Below are positions 1 to 7,873 of a DNA stretch of 64,000 nt, piece after piece (positions within the stretch are counted from its first letter, which is position 1; the number at the start of each line of letters is the position of its first letter). The notes below the pieces were generated by a model, which saw nothing but the letters and a program-made list of their open reading frames with translations, made no database searches and had not been told where the DNA came from. Made by a program: the position numbers and the translations under genes. Source of the stretch: CAYTGR01 sp964437445 (lineage in GTDB: Bacteria; Chloroflexota; Anaerolineae; B4-G1; SLSP01); the NCBI GenBank assembly GCA_964437445.1, contig CAYTGR010000018.1, positions 11,449 through 75,448 of the forward strand, read 5' to 3'.

Positions 1-664
1 TTACTGCAATGACCCAAATGTGGGGAGCGATGGAGCTCTATAAACAGGGAGAGGAGGGCGAGCGAGAGTACGTCAAAGGGATGAGAACGACACCGGCTGA
101 ATCTGAGTTCACGTTTGAGTACTTCAGCGCTCTGATAGACGGTCTTCTGGCGGGCAAGAAGCGGAGCGCCAAGGCGCTGTTGACGCAGGATCAGCTCATC
201 CCTGGGCTGGGAAATGCGATCGCTCAGGATATTCTGTTTCGGGCCCGCCTGGCTCCCTGGCATCCCCTGGACGATCTCAACGAAGCCCAAAGGCAGGCGT
301 TGTATCACGCCATGGTAGAGACCACCCGTGAGGTGATTGAGAAGGGCGGGCGGTACGACGAGTATGATCTGTATGGCCGGTCTGGGGNNNNNNNNNNNNN
401 NNNNNNNNNNNNNNNNNNNNNNNNNNNNNNNNNNNNNNNNNNNNNNNNNNNNNNNNNNNNNNNNNNNNNNNNNNNNNNNNNNNNNNNGTGATTGAGAAGG
501 GCGGGCGGTACGACGAGTATGATCTGTATGGCCGGTCTGGGGGATACGTCCGCCTGATGGACGGCCAGGCGGTGGATCGTCCCTGCCCTGAGTGCGGCGG
601 CGCGATAGTGAAGAAGCCCTATCTGGGCGGCGCGTGCTATTACTGCCCCCACTGTCAAAAATAA
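1..664 (+). CDS. Formamidopyrimidine-DNA glycosylase (Fpg/Nei family), 5'-truncated and interrupted by an assembly gap
   Basis: C-terminal part of a Fpg/Nei-type base-excision repair glycosylase, which excises oxidised bases and nicks the abasic site. The reading frame is open from the window edge. It shows the helix-two-turn-helix region (QDQLIPGLGNAIAQDILF, about codons 60-80 of the visible part). After the N gap it has a C-terminal zinc finger of the form CPEC...CPHC ending in QK and TAA at 662-664. The frame before the gap and the frame after it join exactly if the 55-bp sequence present on both sides of the gap is collapsed to one copy, so the gene is probably intact. The start codon lies outside the window. 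Fpg versus Nei cannot be decided without the N terminus. Confidence 0.85.
388..487. other. Assembly gap of exactly 100 N, flanked by a 55-bp duplicate
   Basis: Bases 388-487 are N. The 55 bases before the gap (333-387) are identical to the 55 bases after it (488-542). The round 100-N length and the identical ends indicate two overlapping contig ends that were scaffolded without being merged, not missing DNA. Confidence 0.95.
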
Positions 665-773
665 GGGGGCGGGGAGGCATGGACCCAACCTGGGGCTGCA
701 CCTGGCGCGGCTATCATGGGTGGCTCGGGGAACCGCCAGCCGTTCAGCTGATCCGATAACTGAGGGGAATGAG

Positions 774-1070
774 ATGACTCTACTGGAGACTTATCCTTGC
801 CCTAAATGCGGCAAAGCAGGCTTGGTTTATGAGGGTATGTTGGCGTGGCGACATGGTCCGCGGCCACCGCGCGAACTTGCCCGCAAAGATTTAGGATTGG
901 GAGCCGGCGGTGATTATGAGCGCGAGAATCTTTATCACTGTTCAGAGTGCGGCGCGCAATTCTTTGAAGATGTAGAGCAGCGCGGGCGGATACATCTTTA
1001 CGAGGAAGGAAATGGTAAATACCTGTACGATCAGTTCACGGCACGTTGGCAACACGATGATCGCAGGTGA
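774..1070 (+). CDS. Small zinc-ribbon hypothetical protein
   Basis: 98-residue protein of unknown function. It has two CxxC pairs, CPKCG near residue 8 and CSECG near residue 52, spaced as in a zinc ribbon with a long insert. The remainder is charged and has no membrane segment or signal peptide. The ATG at 774 was chosen over an in-frame upstream GTG at 720 because a GAGGGG ribosome-binding site lies just before it and the family-like CPKCG then falls close to the N terminus. It stands alone, 110 bp after the glycosylase gene. A nucleic-acid-binding role is possible but not shown. Confidence 0.65.
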   Translation: MTLLETYPCPKCGKAGLVYEGMLAWRHGPRPPRELARKDLGLGAGGDYERENLYHCSECGAQFFEDVEQRGRIHLYEEGNGKYLYDQFTARWQHDDRR

Positions 1071-1183
1071 GCAAAATGAGCGAATACACGAAGGCCGTCA
1101 AACGTTCACTCCCAATCTCTGAAAGAGTAGGGCGAATTACGGGAGCCGGGCGAAGGACGACAGACCACCTGTAAGGTCAAACC

Positions 1184-1207
1184 GTGGTCAGTGGTCCGTG
1201 ATCCGTC
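1184..1207. repeat. Heptamer tandem repeat, GGTCNGT family
   Basis: Three consecutive 7-bp units (GGTCAGT, GGTCCGT, GATCCGT) lie immediately downstream of the 3' end of the convergent MFS gene. The same unit type recurs at 33133-33230 and 43437-43505, and its complement at 18432-18465. Confidence 0.7.
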
Positions 1208-1210
1208 AAC

Positions 1211-2464
1211 TCATCCCTCTAACTGCCAGGTGGGTGCTGGCCGGGTGCGCCCCCGGACGAACCAGATGTACAGTAAATAGACCGAGAGGGCATACATCAC
1301 AATCGTCGCCACGAAAATTGGATTGAAGCCGTAAGCCACCTGGATCGGCCCGCTGACGGAAGGGCTGATCGCCCGCCCAAAATTCCAGATCATGCTGTAG
1401 AGGCTGGCCGCCATCCCGCGCGAGTTTTCGTCCACCTCTTCCATCACCAACGTCTGGTAGACCGGCGAGGAGAGATTCATCAAGGCCATCCGCACCAGAT
1501 AGGCCAGGATCGCCAAAGGCAGATTGGGCACGAAGCCCAGGATGATCAGAAAAGGCACCGACAACCCCTGCGTGATGACGACCATCCGGGCCTTTCCCCA
1601 CCGCTCGGCCAGCACCGGCGCGACCAGAAAGGCAATCCCCATGCCTAACGCGCCGAAACCGAAGAGCTGGCCGATGGCGCCATCAGACATCATAAAACGC
1701 GAGCGGAAAAAGAGATTCATGAAGGGGATCAGCAACCCCGCCCCCACGGAGATAATCAACGAGGGCAGCAGGAGTTTGGTCATGATACCGCGCTGCTCCC
1801 AGGCCGACCGGAACGGCATGGCCGGTTTCCGGTCCGCCCGGCGGCCATCGCTCCGCAGGAAGACCAGCGGGATGAGCGACAGGCCCATCAGAACCGTTGT
1901 CACGCCCATGGACCAGGCATAGGCTGAGCTGGATTGCGGGCTGACGCCGAGCCGGAGCGCAAAGAAGGCCGGGAGCATCCCGCCCACAAAGTTGCCCGCA
2001 AACGAGGAGACGGTGGAAATGCCGCTGTTGAAGCTGAAAAGATAGGTACGCTCCGATTCGGTGCTCTGCTCCATCAAAAAAGGGGACGCCGTGACGGAGA
2101 AAAGGCTGTTGCCAAGGCCGGAGAGGACGCGACTGAGGATCAACATCAACGGCGTGGGCACCAACAGCATGATGAGCTGCGAGAAGACCATCAACGCGCC
2201 GCCCCCAAAGAACGCCCGTTTGCGGCCGATCAAATCACTGAGATAGCCGGCAAACAGCGCCACCAGCAGCGCCACCAGCGAGGGGATACTGATCAGCACC
2301 CCTAAGAAGTCCTCGCGATAGCCTAAGCTGATGATGTAAAAGTTGAAAAACAGTTGAAAGATCCCACCGCCGATGCCCTGGAGGGTGGAGACCACCAGGT
2401 AGAGCCGGGCCGGCGGCGAAAACTTCCGCACGTTATAGACATATTCTTGGAAAACGCGCCCCAT
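1211..2464 (-). CDS. Major facilitator superfamily transporter
   Basis: 417-residue integral membrane protein with about 12 hydrophobic segments, the usual MFS size. The motif GRKRAFFGG in the loop after helix 2 (about residues 80-88) is the MFS signature A, and a second half-repeat follows a cytoplasmic loop rich in R and K around residue 205. The ATG at 2464 is preceded by AGAAATGAGATAG, with no strong ribosome-binding site. It is divergent from rtcA, so the 106-bp gap between them must hold both promoters. The substrate cannot be inferred; drug or metabolite efflux is the most common role of such stand-alone members. Confidence 0.85.
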   Translation of the reverse strand: MGRVFQEYVYNVRKFSPPARLYLVVSTLQGIGGGIFQLFFNFYIISLGYREDFLGVLISIPSLVALLVALFAGYLSDLIGRKRAFFGGGALMVFSQLIMLLVPTPLMLILSRVLSGLGNSLFSVTASPFLMEQSTESERTYLFSFNSGISTVSSFAGNFVGGMLPAFFALRLGVSPQSSSAYAWSMGVTTVLMGLSLIPLVFLRSDGRRADRKPAMPFRSAWEQRGIMTKLLLPSLIISVGAGLLIPFMNLFFRSRFMMSDGAIGQLFGFGALGMGIAFLVAPVLAERWGKARMVVITQGLSVPFLIILGFVPNLPLAILAYLVRMALMNLSSPVYQTLVMEEVDENSRGMAASLYSMIWNFGRAISPSVSGPIQVAYGFNPIFVATIVMYALSVYLLYIWFVRGRTRPAPTWQLEG

Positions 2465-2532
2465 TCTATCTCATTTCTCACTAAAATTACTTCGCTATGC
2501 TAACTATACTCCGGTGGAGAAATTTGTCAACC

Positions 2533-2561
2533 TTTGAGGTACGCTGTTCCTGAGGTATAAT
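2533..2561 (+). promoter_or_regulatory. Sigma-70-type promoter for rtcA, almost leaderless
   Basis: TTTGAG at 2533-2538 and a perfect TATAAT at 2556-2561 are separated by 17 bp. Transcription would begin about 3-4 bases before the rtcA start codon at 2571, and no ribosome-binding site is visible, so the mRNA is probably leaderless. Confidence 0.6.
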
Positions 2562-2570
2562 TGGTCCATC

Positions 2571-3635
2571 ATGGTGACCATTGACGGCTCTCACGGGGAA
2601 GGCGGCGGGCAGATCCTCCGGTCAGCGTTGACGCTGGCGGCGCTCACCGGCACACCGTTGCGCGTGGAGCGGATCCGTGCCGGCCGCGAACAGCCGGGAT
2701 TACGCCCGCAGCATCTCACAGCGGTGCGGGCCGCTGCCGCGCTCTGTGCCGCCGGGCTCCAGGGAGCGGCCATTGGCAGCACCGCCCTCACCTTCGTTCC
2801 CCAGCGGCCGGTCCAGGCCGGTGAATATACCTTTGATGTGACCGAAGCGGCCGGCGGTGGCTCGGCCGGCGCAGTGACGTTGATCCTGCAAACGGTGCTG
2901 CTGCCGCTGGCGCTGGCTGCCGGGCCTTCGCGGGTGACGCTGCGCGGTGGGACCGACGTCCCGTGGAGTCCGCCCTCGTTCTACGTGGAACGGGTTTATC
3001 TGCCCACCCTGGCCCGCCTGGGTGTGACGGCGCGGATGACCGTCCGACGGTGGGGTTTCTACCCCCGGGGCGGCGGCGAACTGACGGTGGAGATTGAGGG
3101 CGGCGCGCGCCTGCACGGGGCGGACCTCGGCGAACGGGGCGCACTGGTGGAGGTGGAGGTCATCGCCTACGTGGCGCAACTGCCGTCGCACATCCCGCAG
3201 CGGATGGGCGACCGGGCCCGCTCGCTGTTGCAGGCGCTGGCGGTGCCGGTCCGGGTGGAACCGCGCCACGTCCCGGCGGCCTCGCCCGGCGCGGCGCTCT
3301 TCCTGCTGGCACGGTACGAGAAGGCGCTGGCCGGCTTTGCGGCGCTCGGGCGCCAGGGGCTACCCTCGGAGGCGGTCGCCGAAGCGGCCGGCCGCGACCT
3401 GCTCGCCCATCACGCCACCGGTGCGGCGGTGGACCCCCATCTGGCGGATCAGCTGGTGCTGCCGTTTGTCCTGGCCGACGGTCCGGCCCGTGCTACCACT
3501 TCCCAGGTCACGCGCCATCTGCTCACCAACACCTGGACGGCAGGCCACTTCCCGTTGCCGGCCGCTCACACGGAGGGATCGGAGGGTCAACCGGGATGGC
3601 TGAGCGTGCCGGGACCCTCAGTACCGGGAGCCTAA
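2571..3635 (+). CDS. rtcA: RNA 3'-terminal phosphate cyclase
   Basis: 354 residues, the normal length for RtcA, which uses ATP through a covalent His-AMP to convert RNA 3'-phosphate ends to 2',3'-cyclic phosphates. Family hallmarks are GSHGEGGGQILR at residues 6-17, REQPGLRPQHL near residue 43, the Gly-rich core EAAGGGSAG near residue 93, and PRGGGE near residue 166. The conserved C-terminal HLADQLVLPF (near residue 288) precedes the THLLTNT-like segment that carries the adenylated histidine region. No rtcB or rtcR homologue is next to it, unlike the enterobacterial rtc operon. The next recognised gene is RNase Z, another RNA 3'-end enzyme. The tail after LTNTWTAGHFPL is low-complexity and may be variable. 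Confidence 0.93.
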   Translation: MVTIDGSHGEGGGQILRSALTLAALTGTPLRVERIRAGREQPGLRPQHLTAVRAAAALCAAGLQGAAIGSTALTFVPQRPVQAGEYTFDVTEAAGGGSAGAVTLILQTVLLPLALAAGPSRVTLRGGTDVPWSPPSFYVERVYLPTLARLGVTARMTVRRWGFYPRGGGELTVEIEGGARLHGADLGERGALVEVEVIAYVAQLPSHIPQRMGDRARSLLQALAVPVRVEPRHVPAASPGAALFLLARYEKALAGFAALGRQGLPSEAVAEAAGRDLLAHHATGAAVDPHLADQLVLPFVLADGPARATTSQVTRHLLTNTWTAGHFPLPAAHTEGSEGQPGWLSVPGPSVPGA

Positions 3636-3678
3636 AGTGAGCAGTTGATGGCTCCTCTGAAAATAACGCGCTGAGTTT

Positions 3679-3825
3679 ATGGACTCGTTCGGGGAAGATC
3701 CCATGGCCGAACTGCTGAAAGACGCGGACCGCCTGCAACATGATCTCTACCATCCAGCGCTCGCGGGCCAGCTGCGCACCACCGAGCGGATCCAACACCT
3801 CTGGCAGGCCCTGGCTTTGACCTGA
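3679..3825 (+). CDS. Possible small protein upstream of RNase Z
   Basis: 48-codon reading frame between rtcA and the RNase Z gene, ending 17 bp before the latter. Its codon use is GC-rich like its neighbours and the product is charged and helical in appearance, with no cysteines. An internal ATG at 3703 has a better ribosome-binding site (GGGGA, 7 bp upstream) and would give a 40-residue product starting MAELLKDADR. I do not recognise it. It may be a real short gene in the same transcript as RNase Z or a chance frame. Confidence 0.35.
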   Translation: MDSFGEDPMAELLKDADRLQHDLYHPALAGQLRTTERIQHLWQALALT

Positions 3826-3842
3826 CCACCACAGGAGTGACC

Positions 3843-4841
3843 ATGCTGGAAATCGTTTTTCTGGGCACGGCGGCGTCGGCCCCTTCCATCCAACGGGGGC
3901 TGCCGGCGCAGGTCGTCTTTTATCGCGACGAGCGCTTCCTGGTAGATTGCGGGGAGGGGACTCAGCGCCAGATCCTCCGCAGCGGGATCGGCTTCCGCCA
4001 TTTGCGGCGCGTGCTGCTCACCCACGGGCACCTGGATCACATCTTGGGGCTGGGTGGGCTGATCTCCACCTTTGCCCGGTGGGAGGCCGTGGACCAGTTG
4101 GAGATCTACGGCGGGCGCTGGGCACTGGATCGGGTTGCCGATCTGCTGAACCGGGTGGTGCTGCGCGGAGCGCGGCCACCGGTGCCGATTGACCTGGTGG
4201 ACGTCCGGCCTGGCGTTGTCTTAGAGGACGAAACGTTTGAGGTGCGCGCTTTCCCCGTTGTGCACCGGGGGCCGGGGTGCCTGGGCTATCTGTTCCGCGA
4301 GAAACCGCGCCGGCCCTTCCTGCCGGAGCGGGCAGAAGTGCTGGGCATCCCCGTCGGTCCTATCCGCCGCCAGCTGGTCAACGGTGAGACGGTCACGCTG
4401 CCCGATGGCCGCACCATTCACCCCGACGAAGTGCTGGGGCCGGACCGTCCTGGCATCTCGCTGGCCCTGCTCGGCGACGCGGCCCAGGTCACCGATCTGG
4501 TGGAGGCCGTGCGCGGCGTGGACCTGCTGGTGAGTGAGGCCACCTATCTCAAATCAGACTTAGAGCTGGCCCGCCGTTTTGGCCACCTCACGGCAGCGCA
4601 GGCTGCCTGGCTGGCGCGAGAAGCGGGGGCGCGCGCGTTAGTGCTCACCCACCTCTCGCAGCGTTACCGCGTGCGCGACATTTTGGAGGAAACCGAACCG
4701 CTGTTTCCGGGCACCTTCGTGGCCCGCGACTTTGATCATTTCCAGATCACCCGGGAACGCATTGAACTGCGCCACGAAGAGATGGCAGAGGACGAGACCA
4801 TCCCGCCGGAGTTGGCGGAGGCGACGGGGAGTGTAGATTGA
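3843..4841 (+). CDS. rnz: Ribonuclease Z
   Basis: 332-residue metallo-beta-lactamase-fold endonuclease that matures tRNA 3' ends. The zinc motif LLTHGHLDHILGL (HxHxDH) is at about residues 60-72. Further metal ligands lie in the VHRGPG (near 141), ALLGDAAQ and LTHLSQRY segments. The RNase Z-specific exosite loop with LVNGETVTLPDGRTIHP (near residue 180) and the EATYL and GHLTAAQAA motifs are present. The start at 3843 is chosen over a GTG at 3837 because AGGAG ends at 3837. The acidic tail after ERIEL is an extension. Encoded tRNAs in this window lack CCA, which fits a need for RNase Z plus CCA-adding enzyme. Confidence 0.92.
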   Translation: MLEIVFLGTAASAPSIQRGLPAQVVFYRDERFLVDCGEGTQRQILRSGIGFRHLRRVLLTHGHLDHILGLGGLISTFARWEAVDQLEIYGGRWALDRVADLLNRVVLRGARPPVPIDLVDVRPGVVLEDETFEVRAFPVVHRGPGCLGYLFREKPRRPFLPERAEVLGIPVGPIRRQLVNGETVTLPDGRTIHPDEVLGPDRPGISLALLGDAAQVTDLVEAVRGVDLLVSEATYLKSDLELARRFGHLTAAQAAWLAREAGARALVLTHLSQRYRVRDILEETEPLFPGTFVARDFDHFQITRERIELRHEEMAEDETIPPELAEATGSVD

Positions 4842-4885
4842 GCCGGCGGCGGACTTTGGGAAAATCCGGCCGTGACATTTATGGC

Positions 4886-4915
4886 TTGACAAAGAGCGGA
4901 CTTTTCCTGTATAAT
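4886..4915 (+). promoter_or_regulatory. Consensus sigma-70 promoter of the BMP transporter operon
   Basis: A perfect TTGACA (4886-4891) and a perfect TATAAT (4910-4915) are separated by 18 bp. It sits 45 bp after the RNase Z stop and about 210 bp before the lipoprotein gene, so the transcript carries a long leader. Confidence 0.85.
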
Positions 4916-4928
4916 TTAGGAGGTCAAG

Positions 4929-5003
4929 ATGACTGACATCTCAGAGATGAACTGTCATGCCTCAACTTCAACGCTTGTCGGTTCTCCTCAGGAGATTTTT
5001 TAG
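4929..5003 (+). promoter_or_regulatory. Structured leader of the BMP operon: palindrome, 24-codon leader ORF and terminator-like hairpin
   Basis: Just after the promoter lies an interrupted palindrome at 4929-4958: outer arms ATGAC/GTCAT, inner arms CATCTC/GAGATG around a single A. An ATG at 4929 with AGGAGG five bases upstream opens a 24-codon frame that ends TTT TTT AG at 5003. Its last codons run through a small hairpin (TCTCC 4983-4987, GGAGA 4991-4995) followed by six T residues (4996-5001), which resembles an attenuator. A second imperfect hairpin follows near 5008-5030. The transcription start predicted from the -10 falls inside the AGGAGG, so translation of the leader frame is uncertain. 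I do not recognise a known riboswitch. Confidence 0.45.
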
Positions 5004-5125
5004 GGAGAGGAGGTGATTGTCACCGTCCTGAGCAGGAAGATTTTACCCCCTGATTGGTTCCCCGGTCGTACAAATTAACATGGTTTACATTGTCTTCACA
5101 TTGTTTTTAAGGAGGAGTAGTTCCC

Positions 5126-6226
5126 ATGAAACGCAACATCTGGTTGGTTTTGTCCCTGGTTGTCATTTTGGGGATGTTGGTGACTGCCTGCGGTCCCAAG
5201 GCTACACCTACCCCGGCCGCCAAATTCAAGATCGCTTACATCTACATCGGCCCGCCCGGAGACCTGGGATGGACCTATGAACATGACCGTGGCCGCAAGG
5301 TCATGGAGCAAGAGCTGGGCGATCAGGTGGAGGTCACTTACATTGAAAGCGTGCCCGAAGGCCCAGACGCCGCGCGCGTGATCCGCCAGTATGCCCAGCA
5401 GGGCTATAACATGATCTTCGCCACCTCTTTCGGCTACATGGACCCGATGGTGGAAGTGGCCCAGGAATTCCCCAAGGTCTATTTTGAGCACTGCTCCGGC
5501 TACAAGACGGCGGACAACATGTCTACCTACTTCGGCAAGATTGAGCAGCCGCGTTACCTCTCCGGCATTGTCGCCGGCAAGATGACCAAGAGCAATATCA
5601 TCGGCTATGTGGCCGCCTTCCCGATCCCCGAAGTAATCCGGGGCATCAACGCCTTCACGCTGGGCGCGCGCTCGGTCAACCCCAACGTGGAAGTCCGCGT
5701 GGTCTGGACCAACACCTGGTATGACCCGGTGAAGGAGCGCGAGGCGGCGGTGGCGCTGCTGGATCAGGGCGCCGACATTATTGCCCAACACCAGGATACC
5801 ACCGAGCCGCAAAAGGCGGCCCAGGAGCGCGGGGCCTTGAGCATCGGCTACGACTCCGACATGCGCAAGTTTGTGGGCGATAGCGTCCTCACCAGCCCAA
5901 TGTGGAACTGGGGCGTCTATTACACTCAAACGGTCAAAGACGCCATCGCCGGGAACTGGAAGACCCATCAGTACTGGGGCGGCATGAAGGAAGGCGTTGT
6001 GGAGCTGGCAGACTTCAGCCCGAAAGTGCCGGCGGATGTTGTCAATATGGTGAATGATGTAAAGGCCAAAATGGTCAGCGGCGAGATGGAGAATGTCTTC
6101 TGCGGGCCGCTGAAGGATCAAACCGGGGCCGAGAAAGTGGCGGCCGGTTCCTGCATGAGCGATTCCGACGTGCTGAATATGAGCTGGTTCGTGGAAGGTG
6201 TCGTCGGGAACATTCCGCAGCAGTAA
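5126..6226 (+). CDS. BMP-family (PnrA/Med-like) substrate-binding lipoprotein
   Basis: 366-residue lipoprotein that captures the ligand for the ABC importer encoded downstream. It has a signal peptide with lipobox VTAC (Cys at about residue 22) and a short TPTP linker. The BMP-type type-I periplasmic-binding fold follows, with AYIYIGPPGDLGW near residue 38 and IFATSFGYMDP near residue 95. Known members bind nucleosides or related compounds. The residues QHQDTTEPQKAA and YDSDM are typical of the family. The ribosome-binding site AAGGAGG lies 10 bp upstream. As is usual for such clusters it is first in the operon, and a stable hairpin follows it, which could favour its abundance over the membrane subunits. 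The actual ligand cannot be read from sequence. Confidence 0.9.
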   Translation: MKRNIWLVLSLVVILGMLVTACGPKATPTPAAKFKIAYIYIGPPGDLGWTYEHDRGRKVMEQELGDQVEVTYIESVPEGPDAARVIRQYAQQGYNMIFATSFGYMDPMVEVAQEFPKVYFEHCSGYKTADNMSTYFGKIEQPRYLSGIVAGKMTKSNIIGYVAAFPIPEVIRGINAFTLGARSVNPNVEVRVVWTNTWYDPVKEREAAVALLDQGADIIAQHQDTTEPQKAAQERGALSIGYDSDMRKFVGDSVLTSPMWNWGVYYTQTVKDAIAGNWKTHQYWGGMKEGVVELADFSPKVPADVVNMVNDVKAKMVSGEMENVFCGPLKDQTGAEKVAAGSCMSDSDVLNMSWFVEGVVGNIPQQ

Positions 6227-6246
6227 CTCTTTGGTTTAATGCGGGG

Positions 6247-6276
6247 GGGGCGGGGTCCGACGCCGGACTCCGCCCC
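6247..6276 (+). terminator. Intercistronic hairpin after the binding-protein gene
   Basis: A 13-bp stem (6247-6259 with 6264-6276, one G-T pair) closes a 4-base loop. No T-run follows, so it is more likely an mRNA-stabilising or partial-termination hairpin between the binding protein and ATPase genes than a full terminator. Confidence 0.55.
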
Positions 6277-6353
6277 TATCAAGTGCCAGGAATCAGCGGC
6301 CTCAAGTCCACCTGCTTGACGCTGGTCCTCCAATCTTTGAAGGCCGAGGTATT

Positions 6354-7871
6354 ATGAAGCAATCCGTGGCTCCGCTGCTACAAATGCGCGACATTACCAA
6401 ACGTTTCCCCGGCGTGCTGGCGAACGATCACGCGAACCTGGAGCTCTACCCGGGCGAAGTTCTGGCGCTGTTGGGTGAAAACGGCGCCGGCAAAAGCACC
6501 TTGATGAATGTCCTGGTAGGGCTGTACCGGCCGGACGAAGGCGAAGTGCTGGTCCGCGGCCGGAAGGTAGAAATCCACTCCCCGCGTGATGCGGCCGCGC
6601 TGGGGATCGGGATGGTCCACCAAAATTTCATGCTGGTGGAAACCATGACCGTGGCCGAGAATATTGTTTTGGGGATGCCCGCCCTCCCCTTCAAGCCCAA
6701 CATGGAAAAGATTATCGCGCGCATCCGCGAACTTTCGGCCCGTTACAATCTGGAAGTAGATCCCACGGCTTACATCTGGCAATTAAGTGTTGGCGAGCAG
6801 CAGCGGGTAGAAATCTTGAAGCTGATCTACCGGGGGGCCGAAATCCTGATTCTGGACGAGCCGACGGCCGTGCTCACACCGCAAGAATCTGAGGAATTGG
6901 GCCGCGTCATCCAGCTGATGAACGCGGAAGGCAAAGCGGCCATCTTCATCACCCACAAGATGGAGGAGGTGATGGCTTTCTCGCAGCGGGTGATGGTCCT
7001 GGCCCGGGGGCGGGTGGTCGCCGAAAAGCGGACGGCGGAGACCAACCCGCAAGAGCTGGCGCAATTAATGGTGGGCCGCGAGGTGCTGTTCCGCCTGGAA
7101 AAGCACCCGTGCCAGCCGGGCGCGGTGGTGTTGGACGTGCACGAGCTGGCGGCGGAAAACGACAAGGGGCTGCCGGCGCTGCGCGGCGTCACCCTGCAAA
7201 TCCACGCGGGAGAAATCTTAGGCATTGCGGGCGTGGCCGGCAACGGCCAGCGCGAACTGGCCGAGGCGATCACCGGGCTGCGCAAAGCGACGGGGGGGCA
7301 CATCCATATCGGGCAGAGCGACGTGACCAACCAATCGCCGTTGCGGGCTATCCAGGCCGGAGTCAGCCACATTCCCGAAGACCGGATTGGGATGGGGGCG
7401 GTCGGTAACATGGCCGTCGCCGATAATTTGGCCATGAAGGGGTACCGGCAATCCCCCTTGGGAGCCGGCGGGGTGTTACGCTACCAACGCATCCTGGAGT
7501 TTGCCCGCCGGATGATTGAGACCTTCCGCATCGCCACCCCCAGCCCGCAGACGCGGGTCAAATTTCTCTCCGGCGGCAACCTCCAAAAGACGATCCTGGC
7601 CCGCGAGATCACGGCCTGCGGCGGGCTACTGATTGCGGTTCACCCCACCCGCGGCCTGGACGTCGGCGCTACCGAGGCAATCCGCAAACTGCTGCTGGAG
7701 CAGCGGGATCAGGGCACCGCCATCTTGCTCATTTCCGAGGACCTGGAGGAGCTGCTGGCCGTCTCCGACCAGATTGCGGTGATGTTTGAGGGGCAAATCA
7801 TGGGGATTGTCCCGGCCGAACAGGCCACCGTAGAGGCCCTGGGATTGATGATGGCCGGAGTAAGGAGCTAA
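6354..7871 (+). CDS. ABC transporter ATPase with two nucleotide-binding domains (RbsA/YufO type)
   Basis: 505-residue energising subunit of the BMP importer. The first domain (residues 8-245) has Walker A GENGAGKS at about 42-49, signature SVGEQQRVE near 143, and Walker B ILILDEPTAVLTP. The second domain (260-500) has the family-typical degenerate Walker A GVAGNGQRE near 301, signature LSGGNLQKTILARE near 404 and HPTRGLDVGA near 426, so one site is probably catalytically weak, as is normal for this class. It is followed after 2 bp by the first permease gene, which suggests coupled translation. Confidence 0.93.
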   Translation: MKQSVAPLLQMRDITKRFPGVLANDHANLELYPGEVLALLGENGAGKSTLMNVLVGLYRPDEGEVLVRGRKVEIHSPRDAAALGIGMVHQNFMLVETMTVAENIVLGMPALPFKPNMEKIIARIRELSARYNLEVDPTAYIWQLSVGEQQRVEILKLIYRGAEILILDEPTAVLTPQESEELGRVIQLMNAEGKAAIFITHKMEEVMAFSQRVMVLARGRVVAEKRTAETNPQELAQLMVGREVLFRLEKHPCQPGAVVLDVHELAAENDKGLPALRGVTLQIHAGEILGIAGVAGNGQRELAEAITGLRKATGGHIHIGQSDVTNQSPLRAIQAGVSHIPEDRIGMGAVGNMAVADNLAMKGYRQSPLGAGGVLRYQRILEFARRMIETFRIATPSPQTRVKFLSGGNLQKTILAREITACGGLLIAVHPTRGLDVGATEAIRKLLLEQRDQGTAILLISEDLEELLAVSDQIAVMFEGQIMGIVPAEQATVEALGLMMAGVRS

Positions 7872-7873
7872 CC

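Noticed and set aside
1076..1174. 32-codon frame starting MSEYTKAVKRS downstream of the zinc-ribbon gene
   Set aside because: No clear ribosome-binding site and composition unlike neighbours; probably a chance frame or relic before the heptamer repeat.
5080..5280. Plus-strand frame overlapping the BMP lipoprotein start
   Set aside because: Out of frame with the lipoprotein and without a ribosome-binding site of its own.
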